DNA of 7,313 bases from Planctomycetaceae bacterium (GCA_031278315.1 JAITKS010000004.1:1-7313), one strand, 5' to 3'. Positions 1-6,623 are shown, counted from the stretch's first letter. Numbers and translations: made by a program. Notes: generated by a model not told the origin, from the sequence alone.

Positions 1-18
1 CAGAGAAATCAGAGAAAT
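1..18. repeat. Two tandem copies of CAGAGAAAT
   Basis: The window opens with two exact 9-bp copies of CAGAGAAAT, followed by a partial third (CAGA). The array may continue to the left of the window. No function can be assigned. The stretch from 19 to 75 is plain AT-rich DNA with no gene or site that I can support. Confidence 0.5.
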
Positions 19-75
19 CAGATTTTGTAATTTTAGATTTTCAATTTAAGTGAATTACTAAAAAATATTTTAGCT

Positions 76-151
76 GGGAACGCAGGCGTCCCGCCTGCAT
101 CTTTTTTGTACAAAAAACGTCTAAAGATGCGGTCGAGACGACCGCGATCCC
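76..151. repeat. Two-hairpin inverted repeat unit around a T6/A6 palindrome
   Basis: The left hairpin has a 7-bp stem GCAGGCG/CGCCTGC (82-88, 92-98) with loop TCC. The right hairpin has a 7-bp stem GCGGTCG/CGACCGC (129-135, 139-145) with loop AGA. They sit head to head around a perfect 16-bp palindrome, TTTTTTGTACAAAAAA (102-117). The outer edges also pair: GGGAACGC (76-83) against GCGATCCC (144-151) with one mismatch. Inner GCATC (97-101) pairs with GATGC (126-130). The right hairpin block recurs at 4372-4396 and 7016-7040, so this is a dispersed intergenic repeat. It may be REP-like or a transcription stop. Confidence 0.75.
82..107 (+). terminator. Possible rho-independent terminator of an upstream gene
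   Basis: A GC-only-ended 7-bp stem (82-98) is followed after three bases by six T residues (102-107), the classic intrinsic terminator shape on the plus strand. The gene it would serve lies outside the window. It is part of a dispersed repeat, so termination may be incidental. Confidence 0.4.
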
Positions 152-170
152 GCAAAAAAACGAAAACAAT

Positions 171-294
171 TATTCCACTGATATATTACAAATGTCAAAA
201 TAGACTGTTACGAAAAAATTCAACAGATATATTACTCATTTCCAAATTCATAATTAAAAAAAGTTAAAAAATAAATATTCAACTGATATGTTAC
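171..294 (+). repeat. Cluster of three 19-bp motif copies upstream of uvrB
   Basis: Three same-strand copies of the motif lie at 171-189 (TATTCCACTGATATATTAC), 217-235 (AATTCAACAGATATATTAC) and 276-294 (TATTCAACTGATATGTTAC). Start-to-start spacing is 46 and 59 bp. All point toward uvrB, which begins 114 bp after the last copy. The core TGATATATT resembles an extended -10 promoter element (TGnTATAAT), but I see no convincing -35 box at the usual distance. Five further copies occur elsewhere in the window. The rest of the spacer, 295-408, is AT-rich and holds no clear promoter. Confidence 0.7.
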
Positions 295-408
295 CCAAAT
301 TCATATCACGATGCGTATAGAAAGATTTCTCATTGATCAATCCAATTACAAAATTACAATAGAGAGTAGTTTATATCAATTACGCTGAGTATTTGTTTAA
401 GTAGATAA

Positions 409-2463
409 ATGTTTGATCTTCAAGCTCCGTTTAAGCCTTCAGGCGATCAGCCTCAAGCGATTGAATTATTGATTCGCGGTATAGATTCTGGTCGAAAGAT
501 GCAAACGCTCAAGGGTGTTACCGGTTCGGGTAAAACTTTTACGATGGCGAATGTAATCGCACATTTTAACAAACCGACACTTGTAATGTCGCATAACAAG
601 ACGTTGGCGGCTCAACTTTACAGCGAGTTTAAGGAATTTTTCCCGAATAATGCAGTTGCATATTTCGTTTCTTATTACGATTACTATCAACCTGAAGCGT
701 ACATTCCTCAACGCGATATTTATATCGAAAAAGACGCATCTATAAACGAAGAAATAGATCGGCTGCGTCTTTCTGCAACGAGTTCGCTAGTTACGCGGCG
801 TGATACGATAATTGTTGCAAGTGTATCGTGTATTTACGGACTCGGTTCGCCAAAAGATTACAAAGAAATGATGGTTGCACTCCGAGTCGGTGAAGAAATA
901 CGGCGAGACAAAATGTTGGCGCGTCTGATTGATATTCAATATGTTCGTAACGATGCCGCATTTGAACGCGGGCAATTTCGTGTACGCGGAGATTCCGTCG
1001 ATATTTGGCCCTCTTATGAAGAGTTTGCGGTTCGTATTGAATTTTGGGGAGATGAGATTGAGCAGATTTCAATTATTAATCCGCTGACTTCGGAGACTAT
1101 CCGGCGTCAAACTGAATTTTATATCTATCCTGCAAAACATTTCGTTTTACCCGAAGAACGAATTCAAGAAGCGGTAATTAGAATTGAAACAGAATTAGCA
1201 GAGCGATTAAAGTTTTTTAAGGAACAAGGTAAATTACTAGAAGCACAGCGGCTTTCGGCACGGACGAAATATGATATTGAATTAATGCAAGAATTAGGAT
1301 ATTGTCCGGGTATTGAAAATTACAGTGCGCCGTTATCGAATCGTCTTTCTGGTAGTCCGCCTGAAACGCTTTTCGAGTTTTTTCCCGATGATTATTTATT
1401 GTTTGTTGATGAATCGCATGTAACGGTACCGCAAATTCGAGCGATGTTTCATGGCGATCAAGCGCGTAAAAGAAATTTAGTCGAACATGGATTTAGATTA
1501 CCGAGTGCGCTTGACAATCGGCCGCTTAAATTCGATGAATGGTTAGAGCGAATAAACAAGGTAATTTTTGTTTCTGCTACACCCGGTCAATATGAGCTTG
1601 AGCAATCGGGTGAAAATATTATTGATCAAGTAATCAGACCAACCGGACTTCTTGATCCGATTGTTGAAGTATCGGCAGCGGCAAAACAGATTCCGCATTT
1701 GATAGAACAGATCAAAGAACGGACTACAGCAGGTGAACGCGTTTTAGTTACAGCGTTGACAAAAAGATTAGCAGAAGATATAGCAGCATATTTTGAAAAA
1801 CAAAAAATCAGATGTAAATGGTTACACAGCGAACTCGACGCTTTCGAGAGAGTAGAACTGCTGCGTGATTTACGTGAAGGACGATTTGATGTGTTGGTCG
1901 GCGTAAATTTGTTACGCGAAGGTTTAGATTTGCCGGAAGTTTCTTTAGTAGCAATTCTAGACGCAGACAAAGAAGGTTTCTTGAGAAGTGAAACTTCCTT
2001 GATACAAACAATCGGACGCAGTGCAAGAAATATCAATGCTAAAGTTATCTTATATGCCGACAAAGTTACAGACTCAATGCAAAGAGCAATCGATGAAACT
2101 GAAAGACGACGAAAAAAACAAGAACATTACAACAAAATAAATGGAATTACACCAGAAACAATTAAGAAAAATATCGCAAAAGGAATAGAGGCGGCAGTTG
2201 AAGCTCATAACAAAGCGAAAGCAGCTGTAGGATGTGATGACGATAAATTATTTATCACACAAGAATATATCAACGAGCTTGAAAGCGAAATGCTTGAAGC
2301 AGCAGACAATTTAGAATTTGAAAAAGCAGCATTGATAAGAGATCGAATTGAAGAAATGAAAAAATTTATAGGAAAAAATCCAAGTGCGAAAATGTTCAAT
2401 TTCGGTTCAAAAAAAAGCAAAAGAAAAAAACGAGGACGTGAATTACCAAAACCGGAACGATAA
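409..2463 (+). CDS. uvrB: UvrABC excinuclease subunit B (UvrB)
   Basis: UvrB is the DNA-damage verification helicase of nucleotide excision repair. It is loaded by UvrA and then recruits the UvrC nuclease. The 684-residue product is full length and collinear with E. coli and Bacillus UvrB. Visible landmarks are Walker A GVTGSGKT (36-43), the tyrosine-rich damage-probing beta-hairpin beginning YYDYYQPEAY (89-98), the DESH Walker B (334-337), helicase motif VI QTIGRSARN (533-541) and the C-terminal UVR motif (about 616-653) that contacts UvrC. The protein ends in a very basic tail (668-684, rich in K and R). The start is firm because an in-frame TAA (406-408) directly abuts the ATG. No clear Shine-Dalgarno sequence precedes it. 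Codon content grows visibly A-richer in the last 400 bases. uvrA and uvrC are absent. I saw no recognisable LexA box upstream, so SOS control is unproven. Confidence 0.98.
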   Translation: MFDLQAPFKPSGDQPQAIELLIRGIDSGRKMQTLKGVTGSGKTFTMANVIAHFNKPTLVMSHNKTLAAQLYSEFKEFFPNNAVAYFVSYYDYYQPEAYIPQRDIYIEKDASINEEIDRLRLSATSSLVTRRDTIIVASVSCIYGLGSPKDYKEMMVALRVGEEIRRDKMLARLIDIQYVRNDAAFERGQFRVRGDSVDIWPSYEEFAVRIEFWGDEIEQISIINPLTSETIRRQTEFYIYPAKHFVLPEERIQEAVIRIETELAERLKFFKEQGKLLEAQRLSARTKYDIELMQELGYCPGIENYSAPLSNRLSGSPPETLFEFFPDDYLLFVDESHVTVPQIRAMFHGDQARKRNLVEHGFRLPSALDNRPLKFDEWLERINKVIFVSATPGQYELEQSGENIIDQVIRPTGLLDPIVEVSAAAKQIPHLIEQIKERTTAGERVLVTALTKRLAEDIAAYFEKQKIRCKWLHSELDAFERVELLRDLREGRFDVLVGVNLLREGLDLPEVSLVAILDADKEGFLRSETSLIQTIGRSARNINAKVILYADKVTDSMQRAIDETERRRKKQEHYNKINGITPETIKKNIAKGIEAAVEAHNKAKAAVGCDDDKLFITQEYINELESEMLEAADNLEFEKAALIRDRIEEMKKFIGKNPSAKMFNFGSKKSKRKKRGRELPKPER

Positions 2464-2476
2464 CTGTAAGTATAGT

Positions 2477-2577
2477 GGTAAGTGGTAAGTGTATAGTAGT
2501 GAGTTCGCATGCAGAAGATGAATCCTTAAAATTACTACATATAACGATGACTGCAAATTATTCCGCAGATGTATTAT
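2477..2577 (+). repeat. Degenerate copy of the heptad / 19-bp motif compound unit
   Basis: Just after uvrB come four consecutive heptads (GGTAAGT, GGTAAGT, GTATAGT, AGTGAGT; 2477-2504), then TCGCATGC (2505-2512). After an unrelated middle, a diverged 19-bp motif copy follows, TATTCCGCAGATGTATTAT (2559-2577). The order heptads, TCGCATGC, motif is the same as in the units at 4199-4428 and 6830-7073, but the GCGGTCG hairpin block is missing. The motif copy lies 79 bp upstream of the next gene. Confidence 0.6.
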
Positions 2578-2613
2578 AAAAAATCATCTGCTTTTAACTT
2601 AATACGTATATGA

Positions 2614-2629
2614 ATACATTGCAATGTAT
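2614..2629. promoter_or_regulatory. 16-bp perfect palindrome upstream of the membrane protein gene
   Basis: ATACATTGCAATGTAT is a perfect 16-bp inverted repeat ending 27 bp before the ATG at 2657. Its position and symmetry suit a dimeric regulator site, but no regulator can be named. AT-rich palindromes also arise by chance. Confidence 0.3.
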
Positions 2630-2656
2630 CATTACACAACTAAATTTTAAATTACA

Positions 2657-3157
2657 ATGAGTCTATTTAACAAACTTAATTCAGAAGAAGGTAAATTAAT
2701 TTCTATTGTTGCCGGAATTATTCTTATTTTATCTGTTATTGCGTATCCATTTTATGCGTATATTATTTGTTATGAGCATTGGACGGCGTCGTCATTTTGT
2801 AAGAATGGAAATTTTGTTCTTGATTTCCCCGAGAGCAAATTAACGCTGGTAGTTGCTATAGATTACACGAAATTACCGCCGGATTGGAACTGTGAGAGAA
2901 AAAATTTGAAACATTTTATTGTATCTGGATATGGTTCGTCAGGCGGTCATGCAGTATCGAGGGGGGTAACTTATTACACGTTTCGTTATAATTGGAAAAA
3001 TCATAAACAATCTATAGAAATTTTTTCGCACAAAATAGAGATTTATCGCGGCAGAAAAATAAAAATCGGAAGTCAAGAATTTACTATTGATCATGTTACT
3101 CCATTGATTCTTGGCATTTCAGCTGACGGTAACGTAAAACAATTGCCCGACTACTGA
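2657..3157 (+). CDS. Unrecognised small single-pass membrane protein
   Basis: I do not recognise this 166-residue protein. It has a short charged N-terminus, then one strongly hydrophobic segment (about residues 14-38, rich in I, L, V and Y). A mainly soluble, beta-rich-looking portion follows (40-166) with many aromatic and basic residues. Three cysteines are present (38, 48, 79). The N-terminal charge pattern (K6, then E10, E11, K13) is balanced, so topology is uncertain; the C-terminal part may lie outside the cytoplasm. The segment looks like a membrane anchor rather than a cleaved signal, because no clear small-residue cleavage motif follows it. The ATG is the first start in frame after AT-rich DNA, with no visible Shine-Dalgarno sequence. 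Codon use resembles uvrB. It is flanked by repeats on both sides, so it stands as a single-gene unit. Its role is unknown. Confidence 0.75.
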   Translation: MSLFNKLNSEEGKLISIVAGIILILSVIAYPFYAYIICYEHWTASSFCKNGNFVLDFPESKLTLVVAIDYTKLPPDWNCERKNLKHFIVSGYGSSGGHAVSRGVTYYTFRYNWKNHKQSIEIFSHKIEIYRGRKIKIGSQEFTIDHVTPLILGISADGNVKQLPDY

Positions 3158-3227
3158 TTTTACTAAAAAACAAACTAACGTTTAATCAACAACTTTGGTG
3201 TACATTTATCAAATGATTTAAATTTTT

Positions 3228-3740
3228 GTAATATATACTCATTGTACTTTAAAATTCGGTTTTATTTTTTGTAACGAAAAAGGTGACCATTCACGCATAA
3301 AATAAAATCGCCCTGAAAGGGCAACAGGATTATAACCCGCCCCATCGGGGCGGGTAAAAGCCCTCCTCCAAATCGGGCAGCCCTGAAAGGGCGGTAAGAA
3401 ATAAATCCGCAATTAACAGATATTGTGAAGAATTCGACAAAAAACGACAAATAACAATTCATTAACGCATAAAATAAAATCACCCAGAAAGGGCGGTAAA
3501 AAATAACGACAACAATTATTAACAACAATTATCGTTCCGTTTCCATTACATTGGTTATGAGTCTCAATATCCTGCCGCCCTTTCAGGGCTTAGGTTTTTG
3601 GGTGATTTTACCCGCCCCGCTGGGGCGGGCTATAATCCGATCGCCCTTTCAGGGCTGATTTATTTTATCCGTGAACGGTCACCTTTTTCGTTACAAAAAA
3701 TAATACCGAATTTTAAAGTACAATGAGATGAGTATATTAC
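3228..3740. mobile_element. 513-bp inverted-repeat element without transposase (MITE-like)
   Basis: Two arms of about 165 bp (3228-3392 and 3577-3740) are inverted copies of each other. The core 3240-3295 matches the reverse complement of 3670-3725 over 56 bp with only two mismatches. The outer ends read GTAATATA on the left and TATATTAC-like (GTATATTAC) on the right. Each arm carries GCCCTGAAAGGGC mini-hairpins (3310-3322, 3380-3392; inverted at 3577-3589, 3643-3655). Each also carries an 8-bp-stem hairpin CCCGCCCC/GGGGCGGG (3336-3354, 3611-3629). The centre holds another directly repeated piece, 3466-3494, matching 3294-3322 at 27 of 29 positions. No credible protein is encoded. Flanks TTTAAATTTTT and TTTAATTTTA are similar but too AT-rich to call a target duplication. 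It could be a MITE, a REP-type composite or a simple inverted duplication. Confidence 0.75.
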
Positions 3741-3777
3741 TTTAATTTTAATCATCTCAAACATTAATTTATTACGT

Positions 3778-4131
3778 ATGAACTTCCCTTCGCCTGCTGA
3801 TAATACGCCAATTGCCGGATTTGATTTGATGCAATTCCTTGTACCTAATCCGCCGGCAACTTTCCTTATTCGAGTCGTTGGTAATTCAATGCTCAACGCC
3901 GGTATCTTTGCTAATGACTTGCTTATCGCCGATCGAAGTTTACAACCATCAAATAACGATATCATTGTCGCCATTATCGACGACGAATTTACTGTCAAAA
4001 GATTAATAATCAAAAACTCAAAATACGAATTACACACAGAAAACCCCGCCGAATTACAACAAATTCAAGTCTTAAACGAATCAGAATTAAATATCTGGGG
4101 CGTCGTAAAAAAAGTTATTCACTTTGTATAA
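3778..4131 (+). CDS. UmuD'-like S24 peptidase lacking the cleavable N-terminal arm
   Basis: This 117-residue protein matches the UmuD family. It starts MNFPSPAD, which aligns with the FPSPA directly after the Cys24-Gly25 self-cleavage site of E. coli UmuD. The catalytic serine (Ser37, in VVGNSM) and lysine (Lys74, in EFTVKR) are both present. Their spacing of 37 residues equals that of E. coli Ser60 and Lys97. The C-terminus (NIWGVVKKVIHFV) is complete. UmuD' normally arises by RecA-stimulated self-cleavage and joins UmuC to form the lesion-bypass polymerase V; here the arm is absent from the gene. The frame is open upstream only to a TGA at 3724-3726 and holds no ATG, GTG or TTG before 3778, so this start is forced. 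There is no Shine-Dalgarno sequence. No umuC lies downstream. The 513-bp repeat element ends 37 bp upstream and may have removed an original 5' end. A LexA fragment is less likely given FPSPA. Confidence 0.9.
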   Translation: MNFPSPADNTPIAGFDLMQFLVPNPPATFLIRVVGNSMLNAGIFANDLLIADRSLQPSNNDIIVAIIDDEFTVKRLIIKNSKYELHTENPAELQQIQVLNESELNIWGVVKKVIHFV

Positions 4132-4320
4132 AAGTTAATAAAATGCCGCCAAATATTACCAATTTTTTTTATTAACCACAGAGAAAAGATAAAATAGTGG
4201 TTAGTGGTCAGTGGTTAGTGGTTAGTTCGCATGCGGAGATTAGCACTGATTCTAAAGTTCAAATCACTAATCAACTAATTGATGGCTTTAAGTTTTGATT
4301 CTTTTAATTTGTCATTTAAA

Positions 4321-4354
4321 AATCCTGTCAATCCTGTAATCTTGTAATCCTGTC
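4321..4354. repeat. AATCCTGT tandem copies
   Basis: Three AATCCTGT copies (4321, 4330, 4346) and one degenerate copy between them (ATCTTGT, 4339-4345) form a short tandem array. The reverse form ACAGGATAAACAGGAT occurs at 6811-6826, and a single copy near 6992. No function is evident. Confidence 0.6.
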
Positions 4355-4391
4355 AAAAAAACAAAACTAAAGATGCGGTCGAGACGACCGC
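4355..4391 (-). terminator. Weak candidate terminator downstream of nrdR
   Basis: Read on the minus strand, the stem GCGGTCG/CGACCGC (4375-4391) is followed by ATCTTTAG and then T-rich DNA. It lies about 150 bases past the nrdR stop. The T-run is interrupted and the hairpin belongs to a dispersed repeat, so termination is only a possibility. Confidence 0.25.
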
Positions 4392-4518
4392 GTTCCTGCA
4401 ACAATAAATTATTCCACTGATATATTACGAAAATTTTTATTTCATATTTTTTTTAGTCATTTTCATTTTTTAGTTTTTTAGTTTTTTCGTATTTCAAAAA
4501 GATAATTTGAACAACAAA

Positions 4519-4537
4519 AATTCTGCTGACATATTAC
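4519..4537 (+). repeat. Isolated 19-bp motif copy at the 3' end of nrdR
   Basis: AATTCTGCTGACATATTAC is a diverged copy of the motif that stops one base short of the nrdR stop codon. It lies 91 bp from the copy at 4410-4428, on the same strand. Its place between two convergent gene ends does not suit a promoter role. Confidence 0.55.
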
Positions 4538-4538
4538 G

Positions 4539-5042
4539 TTATTTCTTATTTTTTTCTTTGTTTTTTTCCGGTATTGGTAATTTGTTTTTTGGATTGTTCA
4601 TCATGTCGTCTAATTCTTGTGCGAAATCTCTTGCGTCTGAGAAGCGTAGATATACACTTGCAAATCGTACATAAGCAACTTGATCAAGCTCTCTCAAATA
4701 AGACATTACCCGCTCACCGATGAAACGGCTTGCGACTTCAGAATAAAAAGTAGAATTAACATCACCTTCAACCTTTGCGATCAGAGTTGTAAGTTGATCT
4801 GCACTAACAGGTCTTTTCCAACAAGCGTGTTCTAATCCGCGTCTTAATTTATCTCGATCGAATGGCATGCGGTGTCCGTCCTTTTTTATGACCTGAATAG
4901 ACGTCACCTCAGCTCTTTCAAACGTAGTAAAACGTTTGCCGCAATTACAGCACTCCCGCCGTCGGCGAATCACACTACCGTCATCACTCGTCCTTGTATC
5001 AACAACACGATCATTGTCCTTATGACAAACCGGACACTTCAT
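4539..5042 (-). CDS. nrdR: Transcriptional repressor NrdR
   Basis: NrdR represses ribonucleotide reductase genes in response to nucleotide status, binding NrdR boxes near nrd promoters. The 167-residue product begins MKCPVCHKDN and has the zinc-ribbon cysteines Cys3, Cys6, Cys31 and Cys34. The basic stretch IRRRRE (25-30) and the family signature RFTTFE (37-42) follow. The ATP-cone domain spans about 48-138, with KRPVS (76-80) and VAYVRFASVYLRF (122-134). A Lys/Glu/Asn-rich tail (about 152-167) makes it somewhat longer than the usual 150 or so residues. The ATG at 5042 is chosen because Met-Lys-Cys-Pro is the conserved family start and GGGGAG lies 8 bases upstream. A TTG-initiated extension to 5096 would overlap the upstream gene. 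It follows the response regulator gene by 4 bp and is surely co-transcribed with it. No RNR gene is in the window. Confidence 0.97.
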   Translation of the reverse strand: MKCPVCHKDNDRVVDTRTSDDGSVIRRRRECCNCGKRFTTFERAEVTSIQVIKKDGHRMPFDRDKLRRGLEHACWKRPVSADQLTTLIAKVEGDVNSTFYSEVASRFIGERVMSYLRELDQVAYVRFASVYLRFSDARDFAQELDDMMNNPKNKLPIPEKNKEKNKK

Positions 5043-5046
5043 CCAA

Positions 5047-6618
5047 CTAACTCCCCATATATTCCTTGATTTTCCTGTACAGGGTTCTTTCCCCAATACC
5101 TAACAATCCGGCAGCTGCTTCTCTGTTGCCGCCTACCAATTCTAAAGTTTGCATAATTGCAATTCGTTCTATTTCAGCTATCGTCTTGCCCGCTAGTTTC
5201 GGCTGACAATCAGATTCAATCTCATTTTGAGAATCATTACTTCCATTACCAATATTCCCGCTGTCATTCGTACCTACACTAATTACCGCACTATCAGACA
5301 AATCCGCATCCGCATCCGCATTCAATGGATCATCCGATAATTCTACAGCATTATTCATAACCTCGCCGTTTCTGACATTATCACCGCTTTCACTATTATT
5401 ACTATTATTAATGTTATTATCACCTGAAAAAGTCAACACGCCGCCTAGCTCTTCAGGTAAATCGTCGATGTCTATTATTTCATCATAATCAACAACCAGC
5501 ATACTCTCCGCAACATTCCGTAACTGCCGAACATTGCCCGACCAATCATAATCAAAAAGTATTCTCCGAACCCTTTGCGTTATGCCCTTGATTTTTTTAT
5601 TATAACGTTCAGAAAAATGTTTTAGAAAATGATCAAGCAAAACCGGAATGTCCATTTTCCGCTCGCGCAAAGGCGGAATCCGTAACGTTACGACTTTCAA
5701 ACGATGATATAAATCCTGCCGAAACGTTCCCGCTTCTACCGCTTCTTCAAGATTGCGATTCGTCGCCGATAATATTCGTACATTTACCTTGATTGTGTTG
5801 TTTGAACCGACTCTTGTAATCTCACCGTTTTCAAGCACTCTCAATAATTTTACTTGCGTTGAAGTCGGCATGTCACCGATTTCGTCGAGAAAAATCGTGC
5901 CGCCGGTTGCATACTCGAATTTGCCGACTCGATCCGCTAACGCACCCGTAAACGCTCCTCTTACATGACCAAAAAATTCACTCTCTAAAATATTCTCACT
6001 CAACGCGCCGCAATTCAACGCAACAAACGGTTTGTTCTTACGAGGACTATTCTGATGAGTTGCTTGTGCGAAAAGCTCTTTGCCGGTTCCTGTTTCACCC
6101 TGAATAAGCACTGTAACATCTGTTGTTGCAACCCGCTTTAAACGATCAATAATCGCTAACATTTGCGGACTATTGCCGACAACACCATTGAATCCGAATT
6201 TTTCATCAAGACGTTGTTTCAATTCACGATTTATTCTCCGCAATTGTGAACTTTCTGCTGCACGTTCTGTTATTGTCCGCAGCTGCTTTAGGTCAAGAGG
6301 TTTCGGCAAGTAATTAAACGCCCCGCAACGCATCGCCTCAACAGCTTTTTCAACAGAATTAAGAGCTGTCATTACAATTACTTCCGTCTCTTCAGAAATC
6401 TGCTTGACAGCTTTGAGAAGTTCAATACCGCTGTCTTGATTTTCAAGCATCAAATCAGTAATAATAACGTCAAAATATTGCGATCCGGCTTTGCTCAATG
6501 CCTCACGCTGCGAATGCGCAACTACACAATCCGCATTAAGTTTTTCAAGACTCGCAACCACAACATCAGCATGACTTACATCATCATCTACAACTAATAT
6601 CGATAACGTATCAGACAA
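5047..6618 (-). CDS. NtrC-family sigma-54-dependent response regulator
   Basis: This 523-residue protein is a phosphorylation-controlled activator of sigma-54 promoters. The receiver domain (about 5-120) has the acidic pair Asp11/Asp12, phospho-acceptor Asp55 (ITDLML), Thr84 and Lys106 (LPKPL). The AAA+ domain (about 145-390) has Walker A GETGTGKE (174-181), the sigma-54-contacting GAFTGA loop (221-226), Walker B FLDE (243-246) and GNVRQLRN (361-368). A Fis-type helix-turn-helix ends the protein (about 477-521, with GNREAAAGLLGIGERTLYRKI). Between the AAA+ domain and the helix-turn-helix lies an unusual linker of about 75 residues rich in Asn, Ser, Asp and Gly (396-472). The start is TTG, supported by GAGGTG five bases upstream and an in-frame stop just before it. 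No histidine kinase is adjacent, so signal and target genes are unknown. It heads an operon with nrdR. Confidence 0.97.
   Translation of the reverse strand: MSDTLSILVVDDDVSHADVVVASLEKLNADCVVAHSQREALSKAGSQYFDVIITDLMLENQDSGIELLKAVKQISEETEVIVMTALNSVEKAVEAMRCGAFNYLPKPLDLKQLRTITERAAESSQLRRINRELKQRLDEKFGFNGVVGNSPQMLAIIDRLKRVATTDVTVLIQGETGTGKELFAQATHQNSPRKNKPFVALNCGALSENILESEFFGHVRGAFTGALADRVGKFEYATGGTIFLDEIGDMPTSTQVKLLRVLENGEITRVGSNNTIKVNVRILSATNRNLEEAVEAGTFRQDLYHRLKVVTLRIPPLRERKMDIPVLLDHFLKHFSERYNKKIKGITQRVRRILFDYDWSGNVRQLRNVAESMLVVDYDEIIDIDDLPEELGGVLTFSGDNNINNSNNSESGDNVRNGEVMNNAVELSDDPLNADADADLSDSAVISVGTNDSGNIGNGSNDSQNEIESDCQPKLAGKTIAEIERIAIMQTLELVGGNREAAAGLLGIGERTLYRKIKEYMGS
5051..5056 (-). promoter_or_regulatory. 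Shine-Dalgarno site deciding the nrdR start
   Basis: Read on the minus strand, GGGGAG sits 8 bases before the nrdR ATG and inside the last codons of the response regulator gene. It fixes the start at 5042 and suggests translational coupling of the two genes. Confidence 0.75.
5301..5420. repeat. Low-complexity codon repeats in the regulator linker
   Basis: Within the regulator gene, ATCCGC is repeated three times (about 5302-5319) and encodes the Ala-Asp run ADADAD. TTATTA-type repeats (about 5393-5420) encode the Asn-rich run NNINNSNN. These simple repeats probably made the linker expand by slippage. That is an inference from their form. Confidence 0.55.
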
Positions 6619-6623
6619 AATTA

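Larger units (their letters stand above)
4199..4428 (+). repeat. Compound intergenic repeat unit, copy B
   Basis: This unit fills most of the gene-free stretch 4132-4538. In order it holds four GGTTAGT-type heptads (4199-4226, the second being GGTCAGT), the palindrome CGCATGCG (4228-4235), and an AT-rich middle. A stretch ending ATTTAAAAATCCTGTC follows, then AATCCTGT tandem copies (4321-4354), the hairpin block GATGCGGTC...GTTCC (4372-4396), and a perfect 19-bp motif (4410-4428). The same order recurs at 6830-7073. The remaining bases hold a run of TTTTTTAG copies near 4466-4488 and nothing else I can support. Confidence 0.75.

Noticed and set aside
295..408. LexA/SOS box upstream of uvrB
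   Set aside because: No CTGT-N8-ACAG or GAAC-N4-GTTC type palindrome was found. The LexA motif of this lineage is unknown, so absence is not informative.
466..2510. Several minus-strand ORFs across uvrB
   Set aside because: All are shadows of uvrB, with no recognisable motif and compositionally odd products.
3262..3528. 88-residue minus-strand ORF
   Set aside because: It lies wholly inside the inverted-repeat element and translates its GC hairpins. The hydrophobic, aromatic-rich product follows from repeat composition and no ribosome site is convincing.
3660..4037. 125-residue minus-strand ORF
   Set aside because: It is antisense to the UmuD'-like gene and one arm of the repeat. The plus-strand product has clear family motifs.
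4199..4226. Heptad arrays as a CRISPR array
   Set aside because: The repeat is only 7 bp with no spacers, and there are no cas genes.
4872..5069. 65-residue plus-strand ORF over nrdR
   Set aside because: It is antisense to the conserved NrdR zinc-ribbon coding region and has no independent support.
5043..5096. 18-residue N-terminal extension of NrdR from a TTG
   Set aside because: It would overlap the upstream gene by 50 bases. The family start Met-Lys-Cys-Pro with a well-spaced GGGGAG is far better.
5753..5968. 71-residue plus-strand ORF over the response regulator
   Set aside because: It is antisense to the conserved AAA+ domain.
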